A stretch of DNA of 64,000 bases, from contig JAQUOU010000005.1 of NCBI GenBank assembly GCA_028716975.1, positions 1-64,000 on the forward strand. Direction: 5' to 3'. The stretch's first letter is position 1, and each line of letters opens with the position of its first letter. Source of the stretch: Methylobacter sp. (GTDB lineage Bacteria > Pseudomonadota > Gammaproteobacteria > Methylococcales > Methylomonadaceae). Below, one piece after another: positions 8,721 through 17,407 of this stretch. The notes beneath the pieces were generated by a model. The model did not search any database and had not been told where the DNA came from. It saw nothing but the letters and a program-made list of their open reading frames with translations. Position numbers and translations under genes: made by a program.

Positions 8721-9341
8721 TTAATCAAGCATCAGGGCAATACCTTTGCCCTGTCTGATAATTTCTGTGCCGTTTTTGGAAAATTCAATCATAGTCGTTT
8801 GTTCGGACTCAATAATTCCTGCATCTATCACCAGTTCCAGCTCATGTTCAAGCTTACCTCTGATATCATACGGGTCAGTCAGTGCGTCACTGTCTCCCGC
8901 TAGCATCAAGGTAGAACTATACAAGGGTTCACCCAGTTCCTGAACCAGCAATTGCGCAACCGGGTGATCAGGAATGCGTATGCCTATGGTTTTTTTCTTA
9001 GGATGTTGTAACCGGCGAGGTACTTCGCGCGTAGCATCCAGTATAAAAGTGAAGGGCCCGGGCGTTAAAGCCTTAATCAGACGATAAGCATCATTGTTGA
9101 TTTTGGTGAACATCGATACTTGGGTCAAGTCTTTGCATACCAGGGTAAAGTCGTGTTTATCATCTAACTGCCGGATACGACGAATCTTGTCCAGCGCCTG
9201 TTTATCGCCGATATGACAAGCAATCGCATAGGATGAATCGGTGGGATAAACGATAATACCTCCATTACGAATTATGTCCACGGCACGATGAATCAGGCGC
9301 AGCTGTGGATTTTTAGGGTGTATCTCAAAAAACTGAGCCAT
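8721..9341 (-). CDS. yciO: YciO, Sua5/YciO/YrdC-family protein
   Basis: Belongs to the Sua5/YciO/YrdC family that binds ATP and RNA; relatives make threonylcarbamoyl-AMP for tRNA t6A. Length (206) and sequence follow E. coli YciO almost end to end: QFFEIHPKNPQ at the start, IVYPTDSSYAIAC in the nucleotide pocket, KKTIGIRIPDHP and the terminal TTMIEFSKNGTEIIRQGKG. YciO-type proteins are distinct from TsaC itself and have weak or unassigned activity. tsaB lies immediately upstream, which may hint at a shared tRNA-modification context. Confidence 0.92.
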   Translation of the reverse strand: MAQFFEIHPKNPQLRLIHRAVDIIRNGGIIVYPTDSSYAIACHIGDKQALDKIRRIRQLDDKHDFTLVCKDLTQVSMFTKINNDAYRLIKALTPGPFTFILDATREVPRRLQHPKKKTIGIRIPDHPVAQLLVQELGEPLYSSTLMLAGDSDALTDPYDIRGKLEHELELVIDAGIIESEQTTMIEFSKNGTEIIRQGKGIALMLD

Positions 9342-9382
9342 TTATTTACGGAGTGACCAAAATATCCGCTCATTATACCGTA

Positions 9383-10066
9383 TTATCGTTCCGATTCTTT
9401 TTTTGCGACCTTATCCCGCAAATAAACCGGCATGGCATGCTCCACATCAACAGCCAGGCCCTGTTCGAAGCCTTGAGCTCCCAAGCGAGCAATCGCCCTT
9501 GCCCGGGGTAAATAATCGGTTTCATAATGATTGACGCGACCGGCCAGGCGGGTCATTAATTCCTGCCCATAAACGCCCCAGCCGGAACCCACGCCCGCGC
9601 CGGTTAAATCGGGAAATTCGATCATTTCCGCCGCAGTCACTGATTCTTTGCCTGTCAACTCGGCATAGCCTTGGTTATTACGCTGATAAACGCCCCAGAA
9701 TATCTCCCCCATACGTGCATCCATTGCCGTAAAGGCAACGTTGTGATCGTTTGTATCGAAAAAATCCTGGGCGATTGCCGCTAAAGTAGAAACAGGAACT
9801 ACCGGTAAATCAGCGCCAAAAGCGATGCCGTGAATGATGCCTGTCGCAATGCGCACCCCGGTAAATGAGCCGGGGCCGCAACCAAATGCCAGAGCATCCA
9901 GATCATGAGGCTCTAACCCGGCTTCTGTCATTAACGAATCAATCATTGGCAGAATCAGCCGGGTGTGCTCTTTAGGCGCCAATTCAAAGCGTTCGGCAAT
10001 TTCGCCGTCAATAAACAACGCTGCCGAACAGGCTTCCGTCGCAGTTTCAACTGCCAATAATTTCAT
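9383..10066 (-). CDS. tsaB: tRNA N6-adenosine threonylcarbamoyltransferase complex subunit TsaB
   Basis: TsaB scaffolds TsaD and TsaE in the t6A biosynthesis complex. It has the ASKHA fold start MKLLAVETATEACSAAL, the dimer/TsaD-contact helix region KEHTRLILPMIDSLM (about 32-46) and the family signature FGCGPGSFTGVRIATG (about 61-76). It lacks the metal-binding histidines of TsaD, as expected. Length 227 is typical. The ATG start overlaps the 3' end of yoaA by 20 bp, indicating coupling. Confidence 0.95.
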   Translation of the reverse strand: MKLLAVETATEACSAALFIDGEIAERFELAPKEHTRLILPMIDSLMTEAGLEPHDLDALAFGCGPGSFTGVRIATGIIHGIAFGADLPVVPVSTLAAIAQDFFDTNDHNVAFTAMDARMGEIFWGVYQRNNQGYAELTGKESVTAAEMIEFPDLTGAGVGSGWGVYGQELMTRLAGRVNHYETDYLPRARAIARLGAQGFEQGLAVDVEHAMPVYLRDKVAKKESER

Positions 10067-11981
10067 TTGAAGTCTCTAGTTGAAAAAAAGCCCGTACATC
10101 TTCAATATTACGGGTGCGCCTCATGGCCGGTACGCTATCCAGAAATACCTGTCCATAAGACCGTTTTAACAGGCGCGGGTCACAGACCATCAATACGCCG
10201 CGGTCTGTTACATCACGAATCAAACGCCCTATTCCCTGTCTTAATGTTATCACCGCAGCAGGTAGCTGATGCTCAAAAAACGGGTTCCGTCCCTGTTGCG
10301 TCATAGCCTGCAGACGTGCTTTCAAGACCGGATCACCGGGCGATGAAAAAGGCAGTTTGTCGATAATCACGCAGGATAACGCTTCACCCCTGACATCCAC
10401 GCCTTCCCAGAAACTCGATGTGCCCAGCAAAACGGCATTCCCTGCTGCTTTAAACTGATCCAGCAATTGCGCTTTAGGGCGACTGCCCTGAACCAGCAAT
10501 GGATAATCTATTTTATCTTCCAGCAATTCCGCGGCTTGTTTAAGCGCGCGATGACTGGTGAAAAGAAAAAACGCCCTGCCCTTACTGGCCTGCAATACCG
10601 GCAGCGCAAAATCGACAATCGCCGGGATAAAACCCGGATCGTTGGGTTGCGGCAAGTGTTTAGGATGATAAAACAATGACTGGCTGGAATAATCAAACGG
10701 GCTGCCCCAACTTTCGCCGGCGGCCTTGTCAAGCCCCAGATTATTGGCGAAATGATCAAAGGTATTTGCCACGCTCAGAGTGGCCGAAGTAAAAATCCAG
10801 GCCGCTTTATGCTGCTGCATAAAAAGCCGGAATTCTGCGGCGATATCGAGCGGCGTTCTGCTTAAGGTAAAGGTTTTTCTATGCGTTTCATACCAGCGTA
10901 TCCATTTGCCGCTGTTGTCGTCCGTAATAATTTTTAACTGCTGAAGCAACTCGTCGGCGCGTTTAAAGCATAATTCCAGCCCTTTGGTTTTAACTGATGC
11001 CAATTCTAATTGATCACGCAATCGCTGCAACTGCTCCTTAACAGCAGTCAAGCCCCCGATCAGGTTGGGGTTATTTTCAATTTCTTTCCATTCGCCCCGT
11101 TTCAGCTCAATACCGAACGCCAATCTCAGGTCTTTGACTTCATGCTCAAGATCTTCACAAGCCGTTCGCAAGGCCGGAATATCCGTCGCATCTTTATAAT
11201 ACTCAATCAACGCATCACCGGCCAGGTCAGCAAGCTGTTTGCCCCCCATATTAATTCCCAGAAAATTTGATGCCGTATCGGCTAGTTGATGGGCCTCATC
11301 GATGATTACAACTTGAGCATCCGGCAATAATTCGCCAAAACCGCTATCACGAATAGACCAGTCCGCGCACAACAAATGATGATTAACGACCAGAACTTCA
11401 CACTCCTGGGCTTTCTTCCTGGCTTTGGCCAGGAAACACTCGGCATAATCAGGACAATCCAGACCCAGACAATTGTCCACGGTCGAAGTGGCCTGATACC
11501 AGACAGGATCGGCTTCAGCCACCTCTGACATTTCCGAAATATCCCCGCTTTGCGTCCGTTTCGACCAGGAGTTGATTTTTGCCAGGGCGGCGGCATCTTC
11601 CTTATTGAAACCCAAAGTGGACGTTAACGAATTTTGCAGCCGGTAGATGCATAAATAATTGCTTCTGCCTTTTAACAAGGCGGCAATAAAAGGTACTTGT
11701 ATCGCTTTGCGAATGACCGGCAAATCCTTGTTAAACAGTTGATCCTGGAGATTTTTAGTGCCGGTCGAAATAATGACTTTTTTACCGGATAAAATGGCCG
11801 GAACCAAATAGGCAAAGGTTTTACCGGTGCCGGTTCCGGCTTCCGCTATCAACTGCCGGTTTTCATCAATCGCCTGGGCTATCGCCTGCGCCATTTCAAC
11901 TTGGGCAGCTCGGGGATGATACCTCGCTATCACCCTGGATAAGGCCCCTTCGTTGCTAAAAATTGCTTCTAATTCTGTCAC
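10047..11981 (-). CDS. yoaA: ATP-dependent DNA helicase, YoaA/DinG family
   Basis: XPD-like iron-sulfur 5'-3' helicase; E. coli YoaA works with the HolC clamp-loader subunit in damage repair. Motif I (EAGTGTGKTFAYL), the Fe-S cysteines (one in SNYLC, then DNCLGLDCPDYAEC), the DEAH box (VVIIDEAHQL), motif V/VI (SSFWEGVDVRGE and QGIGRLIRD) are all present. With GTG at 11981 the protein is 644 residues, close to E. coli YoaA (636). The frame stays open to a TTG at 12131, but that extra 50-codon stretch includes a dispersed intergenic repeat and is unlike family N-termini, so I reject it. Downstream tsaB overlaps it. Confidence 0.9.
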   Translation of the reverse strand: MTELEAIFSNEGALSRVIARYHPRAAQVEMAQAIAQAIDENRQLIAEAGTGTGKTFAYLVPAILSGKKVIISTGTKNLQDQLFNKDLPVIRKAIQVPFIAALLKGRSNYLCIYRLQNSLTSTLGFNKEDAAALAKINSWSKRTQSGDISEMSEVAEADPVWYQATSTVDNCLGLDCPDYAECFLAKARKKAQECEVLVVNHHLLCADWSIRDSGFGELLPDAQVVIIDEAHQLADTASNFLGINMGGKQLADLAGDALIEYYKDATDIPALRTACEDLEHEVKDLRLAFGIELKRGEWKEIENNPNLIGGLTAVKEQLQRLRDQLELASVKTKGLELCFKRADELLQQLKIITDDNSGKWIRWYETHRKTFTLSRTPLDIAAEFRLFMQQHKAAWIFTSATLSVANTFDHFANNLGLDKAAGESWGSPFDYSSQSLFYHPKHLPQPNDPGFIPAIVDFALPVLQASKGRAFFLFTSHRALKQAAELLEDKIDYPLLVQGSRPKAQLLDQFKAAGNAVLLGTSSFWEGVDVRGEALSCVIIDKLPFSSPGDPVLKARLQAMTQQGRNPFFEHQLPAAVITLRQGIGRLIRDVTDRGVLMVCDPRLLKRSYGQVFLDSVPAMRRTRNIEDVRAFFQLETSNEIIGS

Positions 11982-12087
11982 TTGATAAGGGTGGGTACTT
12001 AAATAGTTGCCTGGTTCATTTAGCCAGTTCTGTGAAAGGCTATTGGCTAATTGGTTGTTTAGTTCTTTAGGGAAACGCTGATTTATT

Positions 12088-12178
12088 CCGTTCGTGGTGA
12101 GCTTGTCGAACCATGATCGGAATAAATCCAATTAAATCTGTAGCTTAAAAAGCCCTTCGACAAGCTCAGGGCGAACGG
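12088..12178. repeat. Inverted pair of dispersed TTCGACAAGCTCAGG-type repeats
   Basis: Two arms face each other: CCGTTCGTGGTGAGCTTGTC (from 12088) and its near-complement CGACAAGCTCAGGGCGAACG (up to about 12177). Together they can form a large imperfect hairpin. The left arm lies inside the open extension 5' of yoaA. Same family as 115-194, 32671-32879, 56418-56592 and about 62018-62043. Confidence 0.75.
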
Positions 12179-12343
12179 AGTGATTTAATCAGCGCCTCCA
12201 TAAAGATTGGATTATAAATATGCCTCCAGTAGCGGATAATTTGAGGCTACGAGCGCTACTCTGCGTAAGAGTTGACATTTGCGACTTGTATTCAATGACG
12301 AGTTAAGGAAATTTTTTATAAAAATCTTCTCTATTGCCAACTC

Positions 12344-12574
12344 TCAAAAAAATTCCATGTTTTCACCACCAAAATAAATTCCAATACGGTATCGATAATC
12401 GAATTTGATACGGTAAAAGTTTGGATGTCCAGACATTTGGCTTAAATTCGAAAGTTCTAAAAGTGATCTTGAAGTTTTAGCGTCAACTAATATTTGCCGT
12501 ATTTTTGCCAAAATACGCTGGTCAGTTATGCTTTGCGTGTCTTTAACAAAGCGTTTACTGATTTTTATCTTCAT
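12344..12574 (-). pseudogene. RelE/ParE-type toxin, C-terminally broken
   Basis: Small mRNA-interferase-like toxin of the RelE/ParE superfamily: MKIKISKRFVKDTQSI, RILAKIRQIL, the SGHPNFYRIKFDYRYRIGIYF core typical of the fold. The frame stops at TGA just after MEFF. In the +1 frame the sequence continues FLRVGNRRF, which is how such toxins normally go on, and eight codons later the original frame gives DFYKKFP, the usual ending. The break falls at a run of seven T (minus strand), with a second small deletion just after. The toxin therefore lacks its normal last ~15 residues and is probably inactive. Its start overlaps the antitoxin stop by 4 bp. Confidence 0.75.
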
Positions 12575-12789
12575 TGTGGCAAATTTTCAATAAAAGCCTT
12601 TGTTTCATCTTCCGTCAAAAACTCATTTTCATCTTTCGCTTCTTGGCAAGCAAGATATAAAGCGAGAGTCTCCAATTTATCTGCTTGTTTTTGCAAAAGT
12701 TCTTGTAAAAAAACTTGCTGAACTTCGTTAGGAAGGGTTTCGTAAAGCGCATATAAACTATGCGCCGTGTTTGAATTTTGCGCTTGCAT
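12571..12789 (-). CDS. Antitoxin partner of RelE-type toxin
   Basis: Encodes a 72-residue acidic, helical protein immediately upstream of, and overlapping (ATGA), the RelE-like toxin gene, the classic antitoxin position. No DNA-binding ribbon-helix-helix can be seen clearly. An ATG 21 bp further upstream is in frame, but GGGAG at 12796-12800 is spaced 6 nt from ATG 12789 and decides the start. Function is inferred from position and size. Because the toxin is damaged, the antitoxin may be a relic or cross-act on other toxins. Confidence 0.65.
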   Translation of the reverse strand: MQAQNSNTAHSLYALYETLPNEVQQVFLQELLQKQADKLETLALYLACQEAKDENEFLTEDETKAFIENLPQ

Positions 12790-12966
12790 TAATTTCTCCC
12801 GTTTGCTCACTCATATAATATATTGCTGTTTGTTCATTCGTTTCAAAGGAAATTTTTTACCGTGCGTTTAGCGGCTTCTAAAGTCATAGGACAAGCTCAC
12901 GAGCTTTTTTCAGAGGGAGTCGTAGAGCAAGGTACACGATGTCTATCCTACCCGGTTTCAGTGCCC

Positions 12967-13149
12967 TCAAATTAACGGGTCATGCCGGCTATCCTGTAAC
13001 TGTGCGATTTTGTCAGCTTTATAATCTTCAGGCGATTCTTTACACAATAAAATTACTTCCATAATCTGATTTTCATGAATAGTATCAGGCACTTAGATCA
13101 CTATTTTATGGTTTTTAGGTATCCGCTTGAGTGATCTTAATGCAATCAT
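12967..13149 (-). pseudogene. Small gene with internal stop, toxin-antitoxin-like remnant
   Basis: From ATG 13149 the frame reads MIALRSLKRIPKNHKIVI, hits TAA at codon 19, then continues in the same frame as VPDTIHENQIMEVILLC and on to TGA at 12967, 60 sense codons counting through the stop. The continuity across one TAA and the ATGA overlap with the end of the PIN remnant upstream show it was the next gene in that operon. I do not recognise the family; it resembles small partner proteins in toxin-antitoxin operons. Confidence 0.6.
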
Positions 13150-13566
13150 TTTTCCTCCTCCACGACCAAAATTTCAATTTCTTGAATTGAGAGGTAAGTT
13201 TCTTATCACCAGTTAAAAAATTTATTCACATTGGCTTTTAACGCATACGCTAACTGTAAAGCGTCTGGGGGTTCGCAGTGAACTTGAATAGTTTGCCCTT
13301 AACTCAGTCGCTAAGTTAATTACGTCACCCGTTAATTCCACAATTTGTAAGCTGGGCAATTTAAAAAACTCGTTATAGCGCAATAGTAAATCATCATCGT
13401 TTGTTTATAACGGCAAGACACGGGCACTCTAAAAACGACAATCTTGAAATAATCAGTTGTGATTTATTTTGTAACGCTTGTGTTATCAAAAAACGCGTTT
13501 TTTGCCCCAAGTGTTCTTGTGATTCGATTAAATAGAGATCGTGCAAGCGTCCAAAAATAATTTCAT
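13146..13566 (-). pseudogene. PIN-domain toxin (VapC-like), multiply frameshifted
   Basis: Starts with ATG 13566 overlapping the antitoxin stop (ATGA). Reading across frames recovers a PIN-domain ribonuclease: MKLFLDACT, then IYLIESQEHLGQKTRF, LIISRLSFLEC, LPLQTNDDDLLLRYNEFF, VELTGDVINLATELRANY, LRTPDALQLAYALKANV and FLTGDKKL. The acidic residues expected of the active site (D in FLDAC, E in FLEC, D in TPDALQLA, D in TGDKK) are all recoverable, but at least four small indels break the frame. It is a dead gene, recently decayed since the protein can still be read. Confidence 0.8.
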
Positions 13567-13790
13567 TGCCACTCGTCTCTTAATGCTTGAAATGCTTGAT
13601 TGATTTCCATATCTCTGCGTTTATTATGCACGGGCAGATTTTGTATAAATTCAAGCAAATCGTTTGCTGATTTTTCATTTTCGAAGGCATTATTTTTTGT
13701 TTCAATAAATGCGATAAATTGTAAAACTTCTAATGCTTTCGCAGCAGGCATTATTTTGACATGTTGATAAATTGTTTCTGCAATATTCAT
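13563..13790 (-). CDS. Antitoxin-like protein (partner of the decayed PIN toxin)
   Basis: A 75-residue product (MNIAETIYQHVKIMPAAKAL...) resembling the small DUF2281-type antitoxins that precede PIN toxins: an N-terminal helical segment with LPAAKALEVLQFIAFIE-like pattern and an acidic tail ending ALRDEWQ. It overlaps the PIN remnant by 4 bp. Its own ATG overlaps the stop of a methyltransferase tail fragment (13787-13911). It is intact although its toxin is not. Confidence 0.65.
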   Translation of the reverse strand: MNIAETIYQHVKIMPAAKALEVLQFIAFIETKNNAFENEKSANDLLEFIQNLPVHNKRRDMEINQAFQALRDEWQ

Positions 13791-13911
13791 TTTCTACACT
13801 CCACAATCTCTATTTCTTCTGGAGTCAAACCATACAACGCATAAACCAGCGTATCAATCGTATGCTCCAAGGCGCGGGTGTCGTTGACCGTTTTTTTTAT
13901 AGGCAAGAATT
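13787..13911 (-). pseudogene. Detached C-terminal tail of a type IIG-like methyltransferase
   Basis: In the frame ending with TGA at 13787-13789 the sequence reads TRALEHTIDTLVYALYGLTP and then EEIEIVE, the classic C-terminal end of type I/IIG adenine methyltransferases (helix 'LvyxLYgLtxeEixivE'). The intact neighbour at 13912 ends with its own version of the same motif (LIDKMDELICPLYGFTQQEI). This is therefore a second, non-identical tail left without its body, evidence of recombination or replacement of the specificity region. Confidence 0.7.
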
Positions 13912-14760
13912 TTAATCATCTGATTCAGCACCTAAACGATATTCGATTTCATAGTTTTTTATAAAATCAATTTCTTGTTGAGTAAAACCATATAACGGAC
14001 ATATTAACTCATCCATTTTATCGATGAGATGCTTTGATTTGCTTATTTTGTACTCTTTGAATTCAGTTATATTCGCATACTTAGCAGTCTGATGCTTTAT
14101 GACATTACTTTCAATGTCTTTTAAGTATTTGGAGTACGAAATTTCAACATTTTCAGCAATTTCTTTTGTTACATCTGGTATCGAGAACGTATCTATTTCA
14201 AATTGTTTTATATGAAGCCCATCTGAATAAACTTGTTGATAAAAATAAAACAGATTACTGCTCAAAACTGCACCGACAAAATTAGTTAATTCTTTTTTTA
14301 CATAAATTGGTTTTTCTTGTGTTGAACCTGTTGGATAATTAGTGACTGCATTAAAATATCTACCACCAGCGGCTCTATAATAAATTGGCTTTCCATTTGA
14401 TTCATAAAATTCAAGTAATGGTTTTCCATTGCTAAACAATTTTTGTAAAATTGCTAATTCCAGTTGTGTGCTTATTTTTGGATACCTACCTTTTAATTTA
14501 ACCGAACGAGAATCTATAAATTCCAGGTTTGATATAAGGTCTCCTAATTCATCAGTATATTTTCTACGAATCATGCGTGTGGTAAAAAGATATTCGTTTT
14601 TTGTGCCTGTTTTTGTAAATGACAAAATCGAAGTTCTTATGCACGCGTTATCAAATACTTGTTTTGGTCTGTTGGAATAAGATGAAACACTGATTGTTGA
14701 ACAGTTATTTTCTAAAAGCTTGTGCAATGCTGTCATAGCATCACTAGAAGTAATTGCCAT
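13912..14760 (-). CDS. C-terminal specificity part of type IIG-like adenine methyltransferase (split gene)
   Basis: This 282-codon frame holds the target-recognition half of the methyltransferase encoded upstream. It reads SFTKTG..., GKPLLEFYESNGKPIYYRAAGGRYFNA in the TaqI-like specificity-domain region, FVGAVLSSNLFYFYQQ, and ends with the LYGFTQQEIDFI tail. It is in exactly the same frame as the 14848-17406 gene; homologous sequence (KGSLDTFSIFTEQGF..., NLSFIIPMA) continues unbroken between the two, interrupted only by one TAA at 14848-14850. ATG 14760 lies inside the conserved IIP motif, so it is not a natural start. Without read-through it would give an isolated fragment. Confidence 0.8.
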   Translation of the reverse strand: MAITSSDAMTALHKLLENNCSTISVSSYSNRPKQVFDNACIRTSILSFTKTGTKNEYLFTTRMIRRKYTDELGDLISNLEFIDSRSVKLKGRYPKISTQLELAILQKLFSNGKPLLEFYESNGKPIYYRAAGGRYFNAVTNYPTGSTQEKPIYVKKELTNFVGAVLSSNLFYFYQQVYSDGLHIKQFEIDTFSIPDVTKEIAENVEISYSKYLKDIESNVIKHQTAKYANITEFKEYKISKSKHLIDKMDELICPLYGFTQQEIDFIKNYEIEYRLGAESDD

Positions 14761-14847
14761 TGGAATAATGAAACTTAAATTTCCGTCTTTTTTTAGTGAA
14801 TTAAAACCTTGTTCGGTAAAAATCGAAAAAGTATCTAATGAACCTTT

Positions 14848-17406
14848 TTAAATGCCTTTAATAGTTTTGGCCGAAATATAGCGATTTTGAAAATACTTTT
14901 TATATTCATATGGGTAAGATGCGCCATAAGGCGGATTCCCAATCACTACATCAAATCCTTCCAAAACACCGAACATCCATTCAGCATCAAAGAATGGACT
15001 TTCGGTATTTTGATCATAAGGATTCCACAAGGCAAGTTGGCTGGCAGTGTTTTTTTGCCAGCCACTTTCTACTAACAACGTGCCAATCTGTTCGCGCAGT
15101 TGCTTATCTTCTTCGCGTAGTTTACGTTTTGTAGATGGCGTTTTCGCGCTAAATAAACGATGACGAATTTCTTTTAATTGGTTTTCCAGGGCTTCAATTT
15201 CGGTATTATCAAACAGACTGCATATTGAATCGGCATTGATTCCCGTCTTTGGCTTGTCAATGGCAATAAGCGTATTCGCCGCGACAAACTTGGTTTCAAG
15301 GTTCGGTAACGGACGAATGCCGAAATTATTTTTTTTGCGGTCGCTTTTTTGGTCAACGATGAGCGAGATAAAAAAGCGTAGTTTGCTGATTTGTGTGGCA
15401 ATTGCTTGAATATCAACGCCGTAAATGCAGTTTTCTATCAGGTAAAGTTTTCTGCCGTAATCGAGTTCGTTATTATTAAACGCGGCTTCAATATCTTCAA
15501 TCAGTTGATCACGAATAGCTATATCATCGATCAGCCGGGCTTTTTCAAGCTGGCGTTCTTTCCAGCGTTGGTTTTGCGGGTCGAGTTTGTGCAGGATATG
15601 CACCAGTTTATGCAGGATGCCCATTGGAAACGCACCAGAACCACAAGCAGGGTCTAATATTTTGCAGGTGTCGATGGCGTTAATCAGCCGTGCGGTTTCG
15701 GATTCATTAAAGGGGTTGGGTAAGTCGTTATAACCTAACAAAGTGCGCAAATTTGTTTCTGAAGTACAGGCTATGCTTGTTTCAGGTTCATCCTGACCAC
15801 CAACGATTGGAAAATCCAGCCCACCTTTAAAATATGCGATTAACGATTCATCAACCATATAATCGACGATTTCGCGCGGCGTGTAAAAACTGCCGGTTTG
15901 CTTCCTTGCGGTAGTTTTCGTTTCCGGGTTATAACTGGCGAGCAGGTTTTCAAACACTTGTCCTAATAGTTCAGGATCAAGGGCAATGTCTTCTTCAATC
16001 GGCGTGTTTTCGGTGACGGTAAATTTATAGGCTTTGAGGATGTTAATCAGACCTTTCACGGCGACATTCTTAAGTTTTTTATCGCCTAATTCATCACTTA
16101 AGTCGGCATGTTGATCGCCATCAAAGAAAATGTAATCGGGTACGCGCAGGGGGTTGTCAGGGCGGTCTGAAAAGCCGTCCTCGTAAAGAATCACATCACC
16201 GCCTTGCTTACCTTTCAGGTGCGGATCGGGTTTGTCAAGGCATTCAAACAAGCCGCCGTTCATGAAGGGCACTTTATCTTCGACGAGATTTAAAAAAGCT
16301 TGCGGGTCTTTAAAGTAGCTTTCGTAGCGCATCAAGTTGGTGACATTTTGATGCTGTTTGTCTTTGCGGAACTCCCGCCTTCCTACCGTTTGATTCAGGG
16401 TGGCGAAAAACAGGTTCTGCAAAATGGCGCGGTAATACTCGCTACGCTGGGTAGCGGCGTTATAGTTTTTTTCTTTGTGCGGGTCAAAGTCTTTAATCAG
16501 GTGGGTCTTGAGGTAGTTTTCATCAAACAATTCGTCAGGTATCAGGTTTTTTTCTTTTATAAACCAGACAAACAGGATACGGGTCAACAGGCGAATCAGA
16601 TTTTTAGCGTTATGCTCACGGAGTTTATCGCTTTGTGTCGCGTTAAATACGTCATCCGCATCAAAAGATGCAATAGGAAATACGACTTCTTTAATTGCCC
16701 AAAAGTACCAATTGGAGAGTTCTTTGTAGAATTTTTTATTGAGTTGTTTGGTGTCGAGTACTTTTTGCCACGCATTGTGCAGCTCAACAAAATTATTGAC
16801 TTTATAAACACGGCGGATTTCGGTAAATGACAGATCAAACAGGATGTCGATATGCGCCCGGTGCGGATTTTTTAGGGCAATATCTTTAATGAGCGTGACT
16901 TTTTCCATTACATCTTTTTGCGCGTTTGTTTTATGCAGCCGACGATTAATGACAGAAAGGGTAATGCTGCCGCCATGTTTGAACAGAATCATGGCCGGCA
17001 TTGGGAAAATTTTATTTATCTCGCGGGTAATTTGGGCAAGGTCAGTTCTGGAATAGACGGCCGGCTTCAGTTCAATGGCAAAAAACAGATAGGATTCTAT
17101 GATCGTCTGCTCAACTTGATGGGTGCCGAATACATTTTGTTGATCTGTTATTTCATCTTTGGAAAGCTGAAACAGCAAGTCGATGGATTGCCAGTGGGCG
17201 ACCTTGGCTGTTTTGTCGTTGAAATTTCCGCTATCGCTTACATAATATTCGTTAAAGTAGGCATAGGTTTTTTTCTCAAAAGGCTGTTGTCTGGTTGTGT
17301 TGTAGCCTAACGTGCTAAATAATGCAATGGCGTTAGTGCTTAAATTTCCGGTTTGAAAAGCTGTCAGCGCAGTTTTAATGCCAGTTTTAAGGTCTGCTAT
17401 GGCCAT
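14848..17406 (-). CDS. Type IIG-like N6-adenine DNA methyltransferase, body (split by in-frame stop)
   Basis: Large SAM-dependent methyltransferase of the Eco57I/type IIG kind. The N-terminal ~200 residues include FFAIELK and a basic region and could be a nuclease or adaptor domain (unproven). A helical domain follows. The catalytic domain has motif I ILDPACGSGAFPMGIL (about residue 590) and motif IV GNPPYGA near the end. The protein stops 27 residues after NPPY at TAA 14848, exactly where the specificity domain should continue; that part is found in frame downstream (13912). Start ATG 17406 follows the helicase stop by one base. With the stop ignored the gene would be 1164 codons. Confidence 0.85.
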   Translation of the reverse strand: MAIADLKTGIKTALTAFQTGNLSTNAIALFSTLGYNTTRQQPFEKKTYAYFNEYYVSDSGNFNDKTAKVAHWQSIDLLFQLSKDEITDQQNVFGTHQVEQTIIESYLFFAIELKPAVYSRTDLAQITREINKIFPMPAMILFKHGGSITLSVINRRLHKTNAQKDVMEKVTLIKDIALKNPHRAHIDILFDLSFTEIRRVYKVNNFVELHNAWQKVLDTKQLNKKFYKELSNWYFWAIKEVVFPIASFDADDVFNATQSDKLREHNAKNLIRLLTRILFVWFIKEKNLIPDELFDENYLKTHLIKDFDPHKEKNYNAATQRSEYYRAILQNLFFATLNQTVGRREFRKDKQHQNVTNLMRYESYFKDPQAFLNLVEDKVPFMNGGLFECLDKPDPHLKGKQGGDVILYEDGFSDRPDNPLRVPDYIFFDGDQHADLSDELGDKKLKNVAVKGLINILKAYKFTVTENTPIEEDIALDPELLGQVFENLLASYNPETKTTARKQTGSFYTPREIVDYMVDESLIAYFKGGLDFPIVGGQDEPETSIACTSETNLRTLLGYNDLPNPFNESETARLINAIDTCKILDPACGSGAFPMGILHKLVHILHKLDPQNQRWKERQLEKARLIDDIAIRDQLIEDIEAAFNNNELDYGRKLYLIENCIYGVDIQAIATQISKLRFFISLIVDQKSDRKKNNFGIRPLPNLETKFVAANTLIAIDKPKTGINADSICSLFDNTEIEALENQLKEIRHRLFSAKTPSTKRKLREEDKQLREQIGTLLVESGWQKNTASQLALWNPYDQNTESPFFDAEWMFGVLEGFDVVIGNPPYGASYPYEYKKYFQNRYISAKTIKGI

Positions 17407-17407
17407 G

